From positions 3,782,001-3,846,000 of the forward strand of contig NZ_CP033906.1 in NCBI RefSeq assembly GCF_003816055.1: a stretch of DNA of 64,000 bases. Direction: 5' to 3'. Below are positions 19,279 to 27,500 of the stretch, piece by piece (position 1 is the first letter of the stretch; every line of letters starts with the position of its first letter). Position numbers and translations under genes: made by a program. A model generated the notes under the pieces. It made no database searches. It was given only the letters and a program-made list of their open reading frames with translations, and was not told the DNA's origin. The stretch is from Bacillus sp. FJAT-42376 (lineage in GTDB: Bacteria; Bacillota; Bacilli; Bacillales; Bacillaceae).

Positions 19279-20538
19279 TTATGCATCAAAATGCGCTTTC
19301 CCTTTTGAAGAGACAGCAGGCGGATGAAATTCATTTTCATTTTTAGAAATGACGACGGTTGCCACTCCATTTCCAATCAGGTTTGTAATGGCCCTTGCTT
19401 CTGACATAAAACGGTCCACTCCGATCAACAGGGCAAGGCCTTCAAGCGGAATCATTGGGAAAGCAGCGATTGTAGCCGCTAATGTAATAAAGCCGGAGCC
19501 CGTTACACCGGCCGCTCCTTTAGATGTCAGCATCAAAATACCAAGCAGTGTAAGCTCCTGCCAGATGGTTAAATCAATTCCATAGGCCTGTGCAATAAAA
19601 ATTGCGGCCATTGAGAGATAAATGGAGGTTCCATCCAGATTAAATGAATAACCGGTCGGAATCACCAGTCCGACAACCGACTTGGAGCATCCGTATTTCT
19701 CTAACTTTTCCATCATTCTCGGCAAAGCCGATTCCGATGAAGAGGTTCCAAGAACAAGCAGAATTTCTTCTTTAATATAGGCAATAAATTTAAAAATACT
19801 AAATCCGTTGAGCTTTGCAATCGCCCCAAGGACGAAAATAATAAACAGGAACATGGTTAAGTATACGGACCCCATAAGCTTCCCGAGATTCCCTAATGAT
19901 TCGACGCCGAACTCCCCAATCGTATAAGACATCGCTCCAAAGGCAGCAATGGGCGATACTTTCATAATCATATTGACGATTCTAAAAAAGATATCGGTAA
20001 ACCGTTCAAACAGCTGGATTACAGGTTTTGACTTTTCTCCAAGCCCGGCAGCCGCAATTCCAAACAGAACGGCAAAAAACAAAATCGGCAGCAGTTCGCC
20101 TTCTGCCATCGCACCAATGGCATTCTCAGGAACAATATTGGTGATAAACCCTACAAAGCCATGATCTGTCTCCTTTGCCTGTTCAGCAAATGTACTGACC
20201 GTATCCTTACTGGCATTTTCCGTATTCACCCCGGCGCCCGGCTGCATGAAATTAACAACCAAAATCCCGATCGCTAATGCAAAGGTAGTGACAATCTCAA
20301 AATAGATCAGAGCTTTTCCGCCGATGCGACCGACCTTTTTCAAGTCACCCATTCCGCCAATCCCAATCACAATCGTTAAAAAGATGATCGGAGCAATGAC
20401 CATTTTTATCATTTTAATAAAGACATCTGCCAATACTTTTAATTCTTTTGCAAAATCCGGATAGAAAAATCCCAATAAGACCCCTAAAATGATTCCGATG
20501 ATAACCTGGACGGTTAAGTTTCGAAAATTAATTTTCAC
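19279..20538 (-). CDS. DctA/DctP-like C4-dicarboxylate:cation symporter
   Basis: A 419-residue DAACS-family secondary transporter with eight predicted membrane segments. The family serine-rich motif [10 protein letters not shown] and the following [15 protein letters not shown] stretch, both in the substrate and ion site, are intact. The protein resembles B. subtilis DctP, a succinate/fumarate/malate importer, more than GltT. No DctSR-type two-component pair is adjacent. It is monocistronic. It is one of three DAACS paralogues in this window. Confidence 0.88.
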   Translation of the reverse strand: MKINFRNLTVQVIIGIILGVLLGFFYPDFAKELKVLADVFIKMIKMVIAPIIFLTIVIGIGGMGDLKKVGRIGGKALIYFEIVTTFALAIGILVVNFMQPGAGVNTENASKDTVSTFAEQAKETDHGFVGFITNIVPENAIGAMAEGELLPILFFAVLFGIAAAGLGEKSKPVIQLFERFTDIFFRIVNMIMKVSPIAAFGAMSYTIGEFGVESLGNLGKLMGSVYLTMFLFIIFVLGAIAKLNGFSIFKFIAYIKEEILLVLGTSSSESALPRMMEKLEKYGCSKSVVGLVIPTGYSFNLDGTSIYLSMAAIFIAQAYGIDLTIWQELTLLGILMLTSKGAAGVTGSGFITLAATIAAFPMIPLEGLALLIGVDRFMSEARAITNLIGNGVATVVISKNENEFHPPAVSSKGKAHFDA

Positions 20539-20741
20539 TCTTTTTCACCCCAGCCCTATGTATGTGATCGCTTACAATATAATTGTAGCGGAATATTCAG
20601 ACAAAAATAACCCTAAAACCGCAGAAATCCGTTTTTTTCGAGTTTTTTTGAATCAAACAGTTTCTGTACACCTTTAATAAGAGGGCAGATTTTATTAGAT
20701 TGCGCTTCGAGGGGATGTTCCGTTTTCCAAACCCGCTCATA

Positions 20742-20775
20742 AAAAAAGCCCCGGGAGCTGAACTCCTGAGGCTTT
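20742..20775 (-). terminator. Terminator of the metNIQ operon
   Basis: AAGCCCCGGGAG pairs with CTCCTGAGGCTT, preceded by an A-run on the plus strand (a U-tract for minus transcripts), directly after metQ. Confidence 0.85.
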
Positions 20776-20782
20776 CAATCAA

Positions 20783-21613
20783 TTATTCACTAACCGGAAC
20801 GACCGCACCTTTGTATTCTTTCTTAATGAAGTCCTGGATTTCTTTAGAATGGAGAACTTCAACAAGCGTTTTAATCGCCTTTTTATTCTCATCACCTTTA
20901 CGGACAACAATTAAGTTCGCGTATGGCGATTCAGATCCTTCAATTGCAATCGCATCTTTGGATGGCTCAAGACCTGCATCAATTGCATAGTTCGTATTGA
21001 TTACCACCGCATCCCCTTCATCATTGTTATAAATCTGAGGAAGAAGACCTGGTTCTACATCTGCTTCAAATTTAATATTCTTAGGGTTTTCAGCGATATC
21101 CTTAAGCGTTGCGTTTGCTTTATCAACACCGCTTTTTAGTTTAATAAGCCCTTTGCTCTCAAGCAATGTCAGAATACGGCCATGCTCAGCAACAGAGTTG
21201 CTCAAAATAACTTTTGACCCTTCAGGTAATTCATCAAGGGATTTGTACTTTTTAGAGTACACGCCCATTGGCTCAATATGGATGGCTCCTGCGCTTACGA
21301 AGTCATAATCTTTATTCTCTTTCATTTGCAGATCAAGATAAGGCTTATGCTGGAAGTAGTTCGCATCCAATTCTTTGCTTGCCAGTGTTTTGTTTGGAAG
21401 AACATAATCCTGGAAAGTCTTGATTTCAAGATCGACTCCCTTTTTCTCCAGAAGAGGCTTTGCTTCTTCAAGGATTTCCGCATGCGGTGTATTGGAAGCA
21501 CCGACTACAATTTTCTCTGTCTTTTCTCCGCTTCCGTTTGATCCTCCTGTTCCGCAAGCTGCAAGTGCAACAGCCGAAAAAGCAAAAACGGTACTTAATA
21601 ATAATTTCTTCAT
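20783..21613 (-). CDS. metQ: Methionine ABC transporter substrate-binding lipoprotein MetQ
   Basis: A 276-residue lipoprotein: signal peptide and lipobox LAAC with the lipid-modified Cys at residue 20, then a NlpA/MetQ domain (IVVGASNTPHAEIL and NYFQHKPYLD are typical). It captures D/L-methionine outside the membrane and feeds MetI/MetN. GGGGG lies upstream of the ATG. It is last in the S-box-controlled metN-metI-metQ operon. Confidence 0.96.
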   Translation of the reverse strand: MKKLLLSTVFAFSAVALAACGTGGSNGSGEKTEKIVVGASNTPHAEILEEAKPLLEKKGVDLEIKTFQDYVLPNKTLASKELDANYFQHKPYLDLQMKENKDYDFVSAGAIHIEPMGVYSKKYKSLDELPEGSKVILSNSVAEHGRILTLLESKGLIKLKSGVDKANATLKDIAENPKNIKFEADVEPGLLPQIYNNDEGDAVVINTNYAIDAGLEPSKDAIAIEGSESPYANLIVVRKGDENKKAIKTLVEVLHSKEIQDFIKKEYKGAVVPVSE

Positions 21614-21624
21614 TTCTTTTCCCC

Positions 21625-22293
21625 CTAGCGTTTGTCTATTTTTTTTGTTATGGCATCTCCGATAAATTGGAGAATAAACACGATAATTAAAATTAACAAG
21701 GTTGCAATGAAGGTGACATCGTTATGGCTTCGCTGGAATCCTTCTAAATAAGCAAGATTCCCAAGTCCCCCGGCTGAAATGGCCCCAGCCATTGCGGTAT
21801 AGCCGACTACAGCGATAGCCGTTACGGTAATTCCGGAAGCAAGCGCAGGCATAGCCTCAGGAAGGAGAACCTTCCAAATGATTGTTCCTGTAGAAGCACC
21901 CATTGAGCGGGCTGCTTCAATGACTCCTTTATCAATCTCACGGAGCGCGATTTCGACCATCCTGGCATAGAACGGTGCAGCCCCGATGATCAATGCAGGC
22001 AAAGCTGCATTCGGACCGAGAATCGTATGAACGATTGCTTTCGTAAAAGGAATGAGCAGGATAATCAAGATAATAAACGGAATGGAACGGAACACATTAA
22101 CAAAGGCTGATACAATCACGTTTATCGTTCTGTTGGACCAAACATTTCCTTTGGAAGTTAAAAAGAGCAAAAGCCCGAGCAGCAATCCCAAAATGAACGT
22201 CGCCACTACTGAAAATGCAGTCATATAGAGTGTTTCGGCAGTTGCTTCCCATACATCTGCCCAATCTACATTAGGTAGCCATTGTTCAAGCAT
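21625..22293 (-). CDS. metI: Methionine ABC transporter permease MetI (MetP)
   Basis: A permease of about 222 residues with five membrane segments and the EAA loop EIALREIDKGVIEAARSMGA that contacts MetN. The ATG at 22293 fits GGAGG 9 nt upstream; a TTG at 22297-22299 is in frame. It overlaps the 3' end of metN by a few bases and lies 11 nt before metQ. Confidence 0.95.
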   Translation of the reverse strand: MLEQWLPNVDWADVWEATAETLYMTAFSVVATFILGLLLGLLLFLTSKGNVWSNRTINVIVSAFVNVFRSIPFIILIILLIPFTKAIVHTILGPNAALPALIIGAAPFYARMVEIALREIDKGVIEAARSMGASTGTIIWKVLLPEAMPALASGITVTAIAVVGYTAMAGAISAGGLGNLAYLEGFQRSHNDVTFIATLLILIIVFILQFIGDAITKKIDKR

Positions 22294-23311
22294 GTGCAAC
22301 CACCTCCACTTCTACTTGATTGTCGGCTAAAAATTGCAGAGCACGGTCCATTTCTGTTTCTTCTCCGTCAATGTAAAGGAATAGGGCTCCATAGGCGCCG
22401 CTTTGCGTTTGGGAGATTTTCCCCTGCAGAATATTAACCTTCACATCGTAATTCCGGATGAGGCTCGTAACAACCGGCTGCTCGGTCGAATCTCCTACAA
22501 ATGTCAGCTGAATGATCCGGCCTGACGGATAGGAATCAATTAGGTGGGCAATTGTCTCTTTTGTTTCTTCAGGCTCTGTAACCTGCTGAACAAAACGTTT
22601 CGTAATCGGGGCCTGAGGTTTTCTGAATACATTCAGGACCTCTCCCTCTTCAACAATTTTCCCATCCTCCATTACGGCTACCTTATGGCAGATTTTACGG
22701 ATTACATGCATCTCATGCGTAATCAGCACGATGGTCAATCCAAGTCTCTCATTAATATCAACAAGAAGCTCAAGGATGGAATCCGTCGTCTGGGGATCCA
22801 GCGCAGATGTTGCCTCGTCACACAGCAGCACTTTTGGATTATTGGCCAGGGCACGGGCAATTCCTACCCGCTGTTTTTGGCCTCCGCTCAGCTCGGAAGG
22901 ATAGGCGTTCTCTCTTCCTTCTAACCCAACGAGCCTGACTAACTCTTTAACCCGTTCTTTACGCTTCGCTGCTGGAATCCCTGCAACTTCCAGCGGAAAA
23001 GCGATATTATCAGAAACCGTACGGGACCAAAGCAAATTAAAATGCTGGAAGATCATGCTGATTTCCTGCCTTGCCTTGCGAAGCTGACTCCCTTTAATTT
23101 CACCGATCCGGTTCCCTGCTACCTCAACGGTCCCTGACGTCGGGATTTCCAGTCCGTTTAACAGCCTGATTAAAGAGCTCTTTCCTGCACCGCTGTAGCC
23201 GATGATTCCAAAGATTTCGCCTTTTTGAACCTCAAGATTCACATCATCAACCGCTTTGATGCTTCCCGACTTAACCGAATATACTTTTGACACATTAGTT
23301 AGCGTAATCAT
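22286..23311 (-). CDS. metN: Methionine ABC transporter ATP-binding protein MetN
   Basis: A 341-residue ATPase with Walker A GYSGAGKSS, signature LSGGQKQR, Walker B VLLCDEATSALD, and a C-terminal NIL domain that senses methionine and inhibits transport. The ATG at 23311 is chosen because GAGAAGG precedes it and the ABC domain begins there; upstream in-frame codons belong to the riboswitch leader. It is first in the operon and controlled by the SAM riboswitch. Confidence 0.96.
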   Translation of the reverse strand: MITLTNVSKVYSVKSGSIKAVDDVNLEVQKGEIFGIIGYSGAGKSSLIRLLNGLEIPTSGTVEVAGNRIGEIKGSQLRKARQEISMIFQHFNLLWSRTVSDNIAFPLEVAGIPAAKRKERVKELVRLVGLEGRENAYPSELSGGQKQRVGIARALANNPKVLLCDEATSALDPQTTDSILELLVDINERLGLTIVLITHEMHVIRKICHKVAVMEDGKIVEEGEVLNVFRKPQAPITKRFVQQVTEPEETKETIAHLIDSYPSGRIIQLTFVGDSTEQPVVTSLIRNYDVKVNILQGKISQTQSGAYGALFLYIDGEETEMDRALQFLADNQVEVEVVAHA

Positions 23312-23389
23312 GCCTTCACCTTCTCTCTCATACGATCTGAAAATTAAAAGCTCAAGAAGAAGTAAACCGTCCAATGTTGTAAAAACAAA

Positions 23390-23423
23390 AATGCCTTTCT
23401 GCACAGATGAGCAGAAAGGCATT
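23390..23423 (-). terminator. Riboswitch terminator upstream of metN
   Basis: AATGCCTTTCTGC pairs with GCAGAAAGGCATT around an 8-nt loop, followed on the minus strand by a U-rich tract. It is the expression platform of the metN S-box. Confidence 0.92.
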
Positions 23424-23439
23424 AATATTCAGGATACCT

Positions 23440-23555
23440 TTCTCTCATTTTTCAAAACGCCTGGGCATTTTGAGTGAATTGGCACCATTTCAGTCCGCTG
23501 ACTGACGGTTGCCGGGCTTCATAGGGCACGTCCCTCCACCTCTCTTAATAAGAGA
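23440..23555 (-). ncRNA. SAM (S-box) riboswitch upstream of metNIQ
   Basis: The minus strand shows the S-box landmarks in order: CTCTTATTAAGAGAGG, GGAGGGACGTGCCCTATGAA, GCCCGGCAACC, AATGGTGCCAATTC, and a closing ATGAGAG that pairs with CTCTTAT. With SAM bound, the downstream terminator forms and metNIQ is shut off. The P2 region reads ACGTGCCC instead of the common ACTGGCCC. Confidence 0.95.
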
Positions 23556-23658
23556 ACAATCTATTATTCAATTGGGATGGTTTGAAATTTTATAAATATT
23601 TCAGATCTGAGAGTGATTCTATCACGATAGAAAAGAGGTGTCAACAAAAAATGTATTA

Positions 23659-24972
23659 TTATTTTGCACTGGCTGTTAGCGACCGTTTGCCTGTTGCAGC
23701 AAAGATGGCTTCCTCCAGATCTTCAAGCAGGTCATCGGCATGCTCTATACCGACAGACAGGCGAATCATGTCTTCCGGAACCCCAGCTTCAGCGAGTTCT
23801 TCTTTGCCAAGCTGCTGATGGGTCGTGCTGGCAGGGTGGATAATTAAACTCTTTGCATCTCCCACATTCGCTACATGTGACCATAATTTTGTATGATTGA
23901 TGATGGCTTTTCCCTCTTCCAGACCGCCTTCAATTCCAAATACGATAACAGCCCCTGCCCCTTTAGGCAAATAATGGTCTGCCAGTGCTTTCGAAGAGTG
24001 TCCATCTGCTTCGGGATACAGCACCCACTTTACAGCAGGGTGGTTTTGCAGGTAGCCGACCACCTTTCTTGTATTATGAATATGCTCCTTCATACGGACA
24101 TGGAGAGTCTCCAGACCGAGCGTAAATTGAAAAGCATTATACGGACTGAGCGCCGGACCGAAGTCTCTCAATAGCTGAACTCTTGCTTTCACAATATAGG
24201 CGAGTTCCCTAAGCGCTTCTGCAAAAACAATATTGTGATAGCTTGGATCAGGGGTTACAAAGGATGGAAACTTTCCGGTAGACCAGTCAAACTTTCCTCC
24301 ATCAACAATGATCCCTCCCAGTGTGGTCCCATTCCCCAGAAGCCACTTAGTAGCAGAATGCACGACAATATCCGCACCATGTTCGATTGGCCTGCATAAA
24401 TACGGGGTGGCAAAAGTATTATCGACAATGAGAGGGATACCGGCTTCGTGCGCGATGTCAGCCACTGCTTTTACATCCAGTACCTGCAGGCTCGGATTTC
24501 CGATGATTTCGCCAAAAATGGCTTTCGTTTTTTGAGTAATGGCTGCTTTGAAAGATTCCGGGCGGGAGGCATCTGCAAAAATGGTTTTAATTCCGTATTT
24601 GGGAAGTGTGTTTGCGAATAGATTGTATGTACCTCCATACAAGTTCGATGCAGCAACAATCTCATCCCCTGCTTCAGCAATATTCAGGATCGCGAGAGTG
24701 ATGGCAGCCATTCCGCTTGAAACAGCTAAAGCTCCTGCTCCGCCTTCAAGCTGGGCTACCCGTTCTTCCAATACCGTAACCGTAGGGTTATGGATTCTTG
24801 TGTAAATATACCCCGGCTCCTTTAAAGCAAAGAGATCTGCTGCATGATCGGTATCTTTAAAAAGATACGCATTTGACTGGTAAATCGGAACAGCTCTGGC
24901 TCCTGTTACCGGGTCTTCTTTAAGGCCTCCGTGCACTGCTACCGTTTCCTGCCTGAAGATTTTTTCACTCAC
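23659..24972 (-). CDS. metY: O-acetylhomoserine sulfhydrylase / cysteine synthase-type PLP enzyme (MetY)
   Basis: A 437-residue Cys/Met metabolism PLP enzyme of the O-acetylhomoserine aminocarboxypropyltransferase type. The PLP lysine is in VHSATKWLLGNGTTLGG, with YTRIHNPTV and SSGMAAI upstream. It makes homocysteine from O-acetylhomoserine and sulfide. GTG at 24972 is chosen because GGGGGA lies 6 nt upstream; the ATG at 24993 overlaps the riboswitch run-off and lacks a site. It has its own S-box riboswitch. Confidence 0.92.
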   Translation of the reverse strand: MSEKIFRQETVAVHGGLKEDPVTGARAVPIYQSNAYLFKDTDHAADLFALKEPGYIYTRIHNPTVTVLEERVAQLEGGAGALAVSSGMAAITLAILNIAEAGDEIVAASNLYGGTYNLFANTLPKYGIKTIFADASRPESFKAAITQKTKAIFGEIIGNPSLQVLDVKAVADIAHEAGIPLIVDNTFATPYLCRPIEHGADIVVHSATKWLLGNGTTLGGIIVDGGKFDWSTGKFPSFVTPDPSYHNIVFAEALRELAYIVKARVQLLRDFGPALSPYNAFQFTLGLETLHVRMKEHIHNTRKVVGYLQNHPAVKWVLYPEADGHSSKALADHYLPKGAGAVIVFGIEGGLEEGKAIINHTKLWSHVANVGDAKSLIIHPASTTHQQLGKEELAEAGVPEDMIRLSVGIEHADDLLEDLEEAIFAATGKRSLTASAK

Positions 24973-25008
24973 TCCAATTCCCCCTGTTTTCATAATAAAA
25001 ACCCCTTC

Positions 25009-25039
25009 CGGAGAAGAGGTGGATAGCCGTCTCTTCTCA
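25009..25039 (-). terminator. Riboswitch terminator upstream of metY
   Basis: GAGAAGAG at 25031-25038 (minus sense) pairs with CTCTTCTC, followed by CGGAAGGGG and a U-run. It shares bases with the S-box P1 stem, as expected for mutual exclusion. Confidence 0.8.
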
Positions 25040-25139
25040 TCTGCCAGAAGTTCTCCTTCTGCTGGATTTAGCACCGTATCCTAAAGACCGGTTGCTGCGC
25101 TTTTTCCGGGCCAGTACCCTCCAGCGCTCTTGATAAGAG
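25032..25139 (-). ncRNA. SAM (S-box) riboswitch upstream of metY
   Basis: The minus strand shows CTCTTATCAAGAG, GGAGGGTACTGGCCC, GCGCAGCAACCGG, ACGGTGCTAAATCC and the closing GATGAGAAGAG. The core matches the SAM-I consensus although the P3 stem is shorter than in the metN copy. It is placed to switch off sulfhydrylase synthesis when SAM is plentiful. Confidence 0.92.
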
Positions 25140-25296
25140 TATTTGTTTGAATTTTCTTTATATTACCTTTATTTAAGATATTTGGCAACCATTTACTTAT
25201 TTCCTGTGTGGAATATTTCCCGAGAAATATGATGATTGCCCCGGAAATTAGGAGGGTAAAAAGGAATTTTGTCAAAACAAAAATAAAAACGCCGCA

Positions 25297-25611
25297 TTAT
25301 GCGCCGTCTTTTAAAATCAGGTTGTATAAAAACTCTACTGATTGAAAAGCATATTGCTTCGTCTGAAGCTTTCCTTCTTCAAAAATCATCAGGCACGGGA
25401 CGCTTTCGACTTCCCATTTTTCAGCAAACCCCGGTAAATAATTGAGGTTGGCCATGTACAGGTCGGTCGACGGCAATGTTTCATCCACAACTGTAAGCAT
25501 ACGTTTTGCAAGCTGGCATGTACCGCAAAATGGTGTATACAAATATAAAATAAACCGGTCGCTTTTTATCAGTGCCGGGATGTTTTCTGCATTTATTTCA
25601 ATCATCGCCAA
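25297..25611 (-). CDS. yusE: YusE, thioredoxin-like protein
   Basis: A 104-residue thioredoxin-fold protein with a CGTC active site at residues 29-32 in YTPFCGTCQLAKRM and a cis-proline region VESVPCLMIF. The start is TTG with AAGGAG 7 nt upstream. The terminator stem (CGCAT/ATGCG, followed by a U-run) begins within the last codons. It is likely co-transcribed with yusF, 14 nt upstream. The natural substrate is unknown. Confidence 0.88.
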   Translation of the reverse strand: MAMIEINAENIPALIKSDRFILYLYTPFCGTCQLAKRMLTVVDETLPSTDLYMANLNYLPGFAEKWEVESVPCLMIFEEGKLQTKQYAFQSVEFLYNLILKDGA

Positions 25612-25625
25612 ACCAGAACTCCTTG

Positions 25626-25967
25626 CTATAAATATTTCGCCTGAACATCAATGTTCGCACTAAGCAGTACAGAAGCAATATGATGCTCTGGAGCTGAAGC
25701 TACTTCCTTATACATTTTATCAATGTACAAATGGGAAGCCTCGGGAAATTCCCTTAAAAACTGCTTTCTAAGCTTCTCTCCTGCTTCATCTGTATCCACA
25801 AGCACATACACGTCATTGTCAAAGTATTCATCAATCAGTTCATCCATTTTGGAAAGACTGATCGTGCCGTTTGTACAAATAATCTCTACAGGCTCATTGA
25901 TGACTTCCTGAATTTTAATTTTATCGGACTTGCCTTCAACAATAATGATTTTAGAAGCCTCTGACAT
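25626..25967 (-). CDS. yusF: YusF, Toprim-domain protein
   Basis: A 113-residue stand-alone Toprim domain related to ribonuclease M5 and primases. The conserved glutamate lies in VEGKSDK and the DxD pair in LVDTDEAG. These metal-binding residues suggest nucleic-acid cleavage or strand transfer, but YusF has no assigned substrate. ATG at 25967 has AGGTGA 5 nt upstream. It precedes yusE as in B. subtilis. Confidence 0.88.
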   Translation of the reverse strand: MSEASKIIIVEGKSDKIKIQEVINEPVEIICTNGTISLSKMDELIDEYFDNDVYVLVDTDEAGEKLRKQFLREFPEASHLYIDKMYKEVASAPEHHIASVLLSANIDVQAKYL

Positions 25968-26172
25968 GAGCATCACCTATTCATTTTGTCTTTCTTTACA
26001 TTATTCTCTTTTCATTGAGATGTTTCCTGCTGAATCCATCCCGCCTTTTTTGAGAAGGAATCATTATACGGATCATTAGCTGTTCCGCTTAAGCAAGACC
26101 AGTTTCTTATTCAAAGAGTAAAGCAAATGGAAGAATGAAGATAAGGCAGTGGACGGCTCCACTGCCTTATTG

Positions 26173-26418
26173 TTAACACCAGCCGTTTTGATCGTCGCAG
26201 TCCACGTACTTTTCATCCCGTTTTTCGGGAACATCAGCCATTTGAAAAAAACGGTTCTCCGCTTGCTCAATTCCGCTTTTCAATTCAAATTTGCTGCCAT
26301 TTTCACCGTAAGTCATGGTTCCGATCGGCTGATTGTCCAAATAAAGATTCATTTGACCATTAGAAAATTTGCCGGTTACTTTATCCGTTACATCAATGCG
26401 CTGTTTTTTAAATGTCAA
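26173..26418 (-). CDS. yusG: YusG, DUF2553 family protein
   Basis: An 81-residue protein of a small Bacillaceae family without known function; beta-rich, with a Cys- and Asp-rich tail YVDCDDQNGWC. GGAGGG is upstream of the ATG. It is located just after gcvH and before yusF, as in B. subtilis. A hairpin at 26143-26168 (AAGGCAGTGGA/TCCACTGCCTT) follows it. Confidence 0.85.
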   Translation of the reverse strand: MTFKKQRIDVTDKVTGKFSNGQMNLYLDNQPIGTMTYGENGSKFELKSGIEQAENRFFQMADVPEKRDEKYVDCDDQNGWC

Positions 26419-26476
26419 AGTGAGCCCTCCTTTTTACATAGGATGGCCCAACTTAATTTATGAAATGCTGGTTAAA

Positions 26477-26860
26477 TTAGTCTTCGTTGGTCATTTCTGT
26501 GTATTGTTCTGCTGTCATTAAGTTCTCAATCTCACTTGAATCAGACGGCTCAATTACGATCATCCATGCTTTTTCGTAAGGAGATTCATTTACATATTCA
26601 GGATTGTCATCCAGGTCTTCATTCACTTCCACAACTTTACCGCTGATCGGTGCATAAAGCTCAGAAACGGTTTTAACAGATTCAACAGAACCGAATGGCT
26701 CGTCTGCTTTAATCTCCGTACCTGCTTCCGGAAGCTCAACGAAAACAATGTCCCCAAGCTCTGATTGTGCGAAATGTGTTATGCCTACTCGTACTTTATC
26801 GCCTTCTACTTTTACCCACTCATGTTCTTCGGAATAGCGAAGTTCGTTTGGTGTATTCAT
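26477..26860 (-). CDS. gcvH: Glycine cleavage system H protein
   Basis: A 127-residue lipoyl carrier. The lipoylated lysine sits in [13 protein letters not shown], and the DIVFVELPE strand is typical. It shuttles the aminomethyl group between P, T and L proteins; in Bacillus it is also a lipoyl relay for octanoyl transfer to other enzymes. GGAGGG is upstream of the ATG. It stands apart from the gcvT-PA-PB genes, as usual in bacilli. Confidence 0.96.
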   Translation of the reverse strand: MNTPNELRYSEEHEWVKVEGDKVRVGITHFAQSELGDIVFVELPEAGTEIKADEPFGSVESVKTVSELYAPISGKVVEVNEDLDDNPEYVNESPYEKAWMIVIEPSDSSEIENLMTAEQYTEMTNED

Positions 26861-26909
26861 TTTATTCCCTCCAAAGTTCTATTGTTTATGGAAAAGACAG
26901 AGTCTCTTC

Positions 26910-27260
26910 TTACTTCCACAGCTGCTCAAATTCATTTTCTTTAAAACCGACAGTGACCTTGCTTCCGCTCGCTGTAATCGGTCTTTTAATAAGCATTCCA
27001 TCTGAAGATAAAACGGTTAGCATTTCGTCTTCACTCATGCTGCTCAAACGGTCTTTCAAGCCCAGCTCACGGTATTTCTGACCGCTTGTATTGAAAAACT
27101 TCTTCAGTTCCAGACCGCTTTTGGAATAAAGATCTTTTAATGTCTCTTTACTCGGCGGATTTTCCGCAATATGTATAGCGTTTAGTTCGTGGCCATGCTC
27201 TTCCAGCCATTTTTTCGCTTTCCGGCATGTACCGCATTTAGGATACCAGTAAAAGTCCAA
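26910..27260 (-). CDS. yusI: YusI, ArsC/Spx-family protein
   Basis: A 116-residue ArsC/Spx-like thioredoxin-fold protein with CGTC at residues 9-12 (YPKCGTCRKA). The TTG at 27260 has a near-perfect AAGGAGG 6 nt upstream and gives the correct fold start; the longer upstream frame is not needed. Both CxxC cysteines are kept, as in YusI and Spx. Whether it acts as reductase or adaptor cannot be told. Confidence 0.88.
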   Translation of the reverse strand: MDFYWYPKCGTCRKAKKWLEEHGHELNAIHIAENPPSKETLKDLYSKSGLELKKFFNTSGQKYRELGLKDRLSSMSEDEMLTVLSSDGMLIKRPITASGSKVTVGFKENEFEQLWK

Positions 27261-27460
27261 CGTAATCCTCCTTATTGTACCATGCAGCCTTCCCATTATG
27301 TAGAAATAAACGCTCCTCACCAATCAGGCTGACTGAAAAGTTATAGCCTTATTTTACTCACCTTTGCTGCTCGTTTGCAAGGAGGAGCATTTTTAAAAGA
27401 AAAGACGCTGCATTTTCAATCCCTTTACGCATCTTCAGCAATGGGTTTTAAAATCAGCAA

Positions 27461-27486
27461 GAGCATGCAGGCCGGCCTGCATGCTC
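27461..27486. repeat. Perfect 26-bp palindrome after fadE
   Basis: GAGCATGCAGG and CCTGCATGCTC flank a CCGG centre with no mismatch. It lies at the 3' end of the fad operon and probably serves as a terminator stem, although no strong U-tract follows on the minus strand. Confidence 0.75.
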
Positions 27487-27500
27487 TAATTAAATTATAT

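Noticed and set aside
25081..25275. Membrane-peptide-like frame on the minus strand upstream of metY
   Set aside because: It overlaps the conserved S-box aptamer and lacks a conserved partner; the riboswitch explains the conservation.
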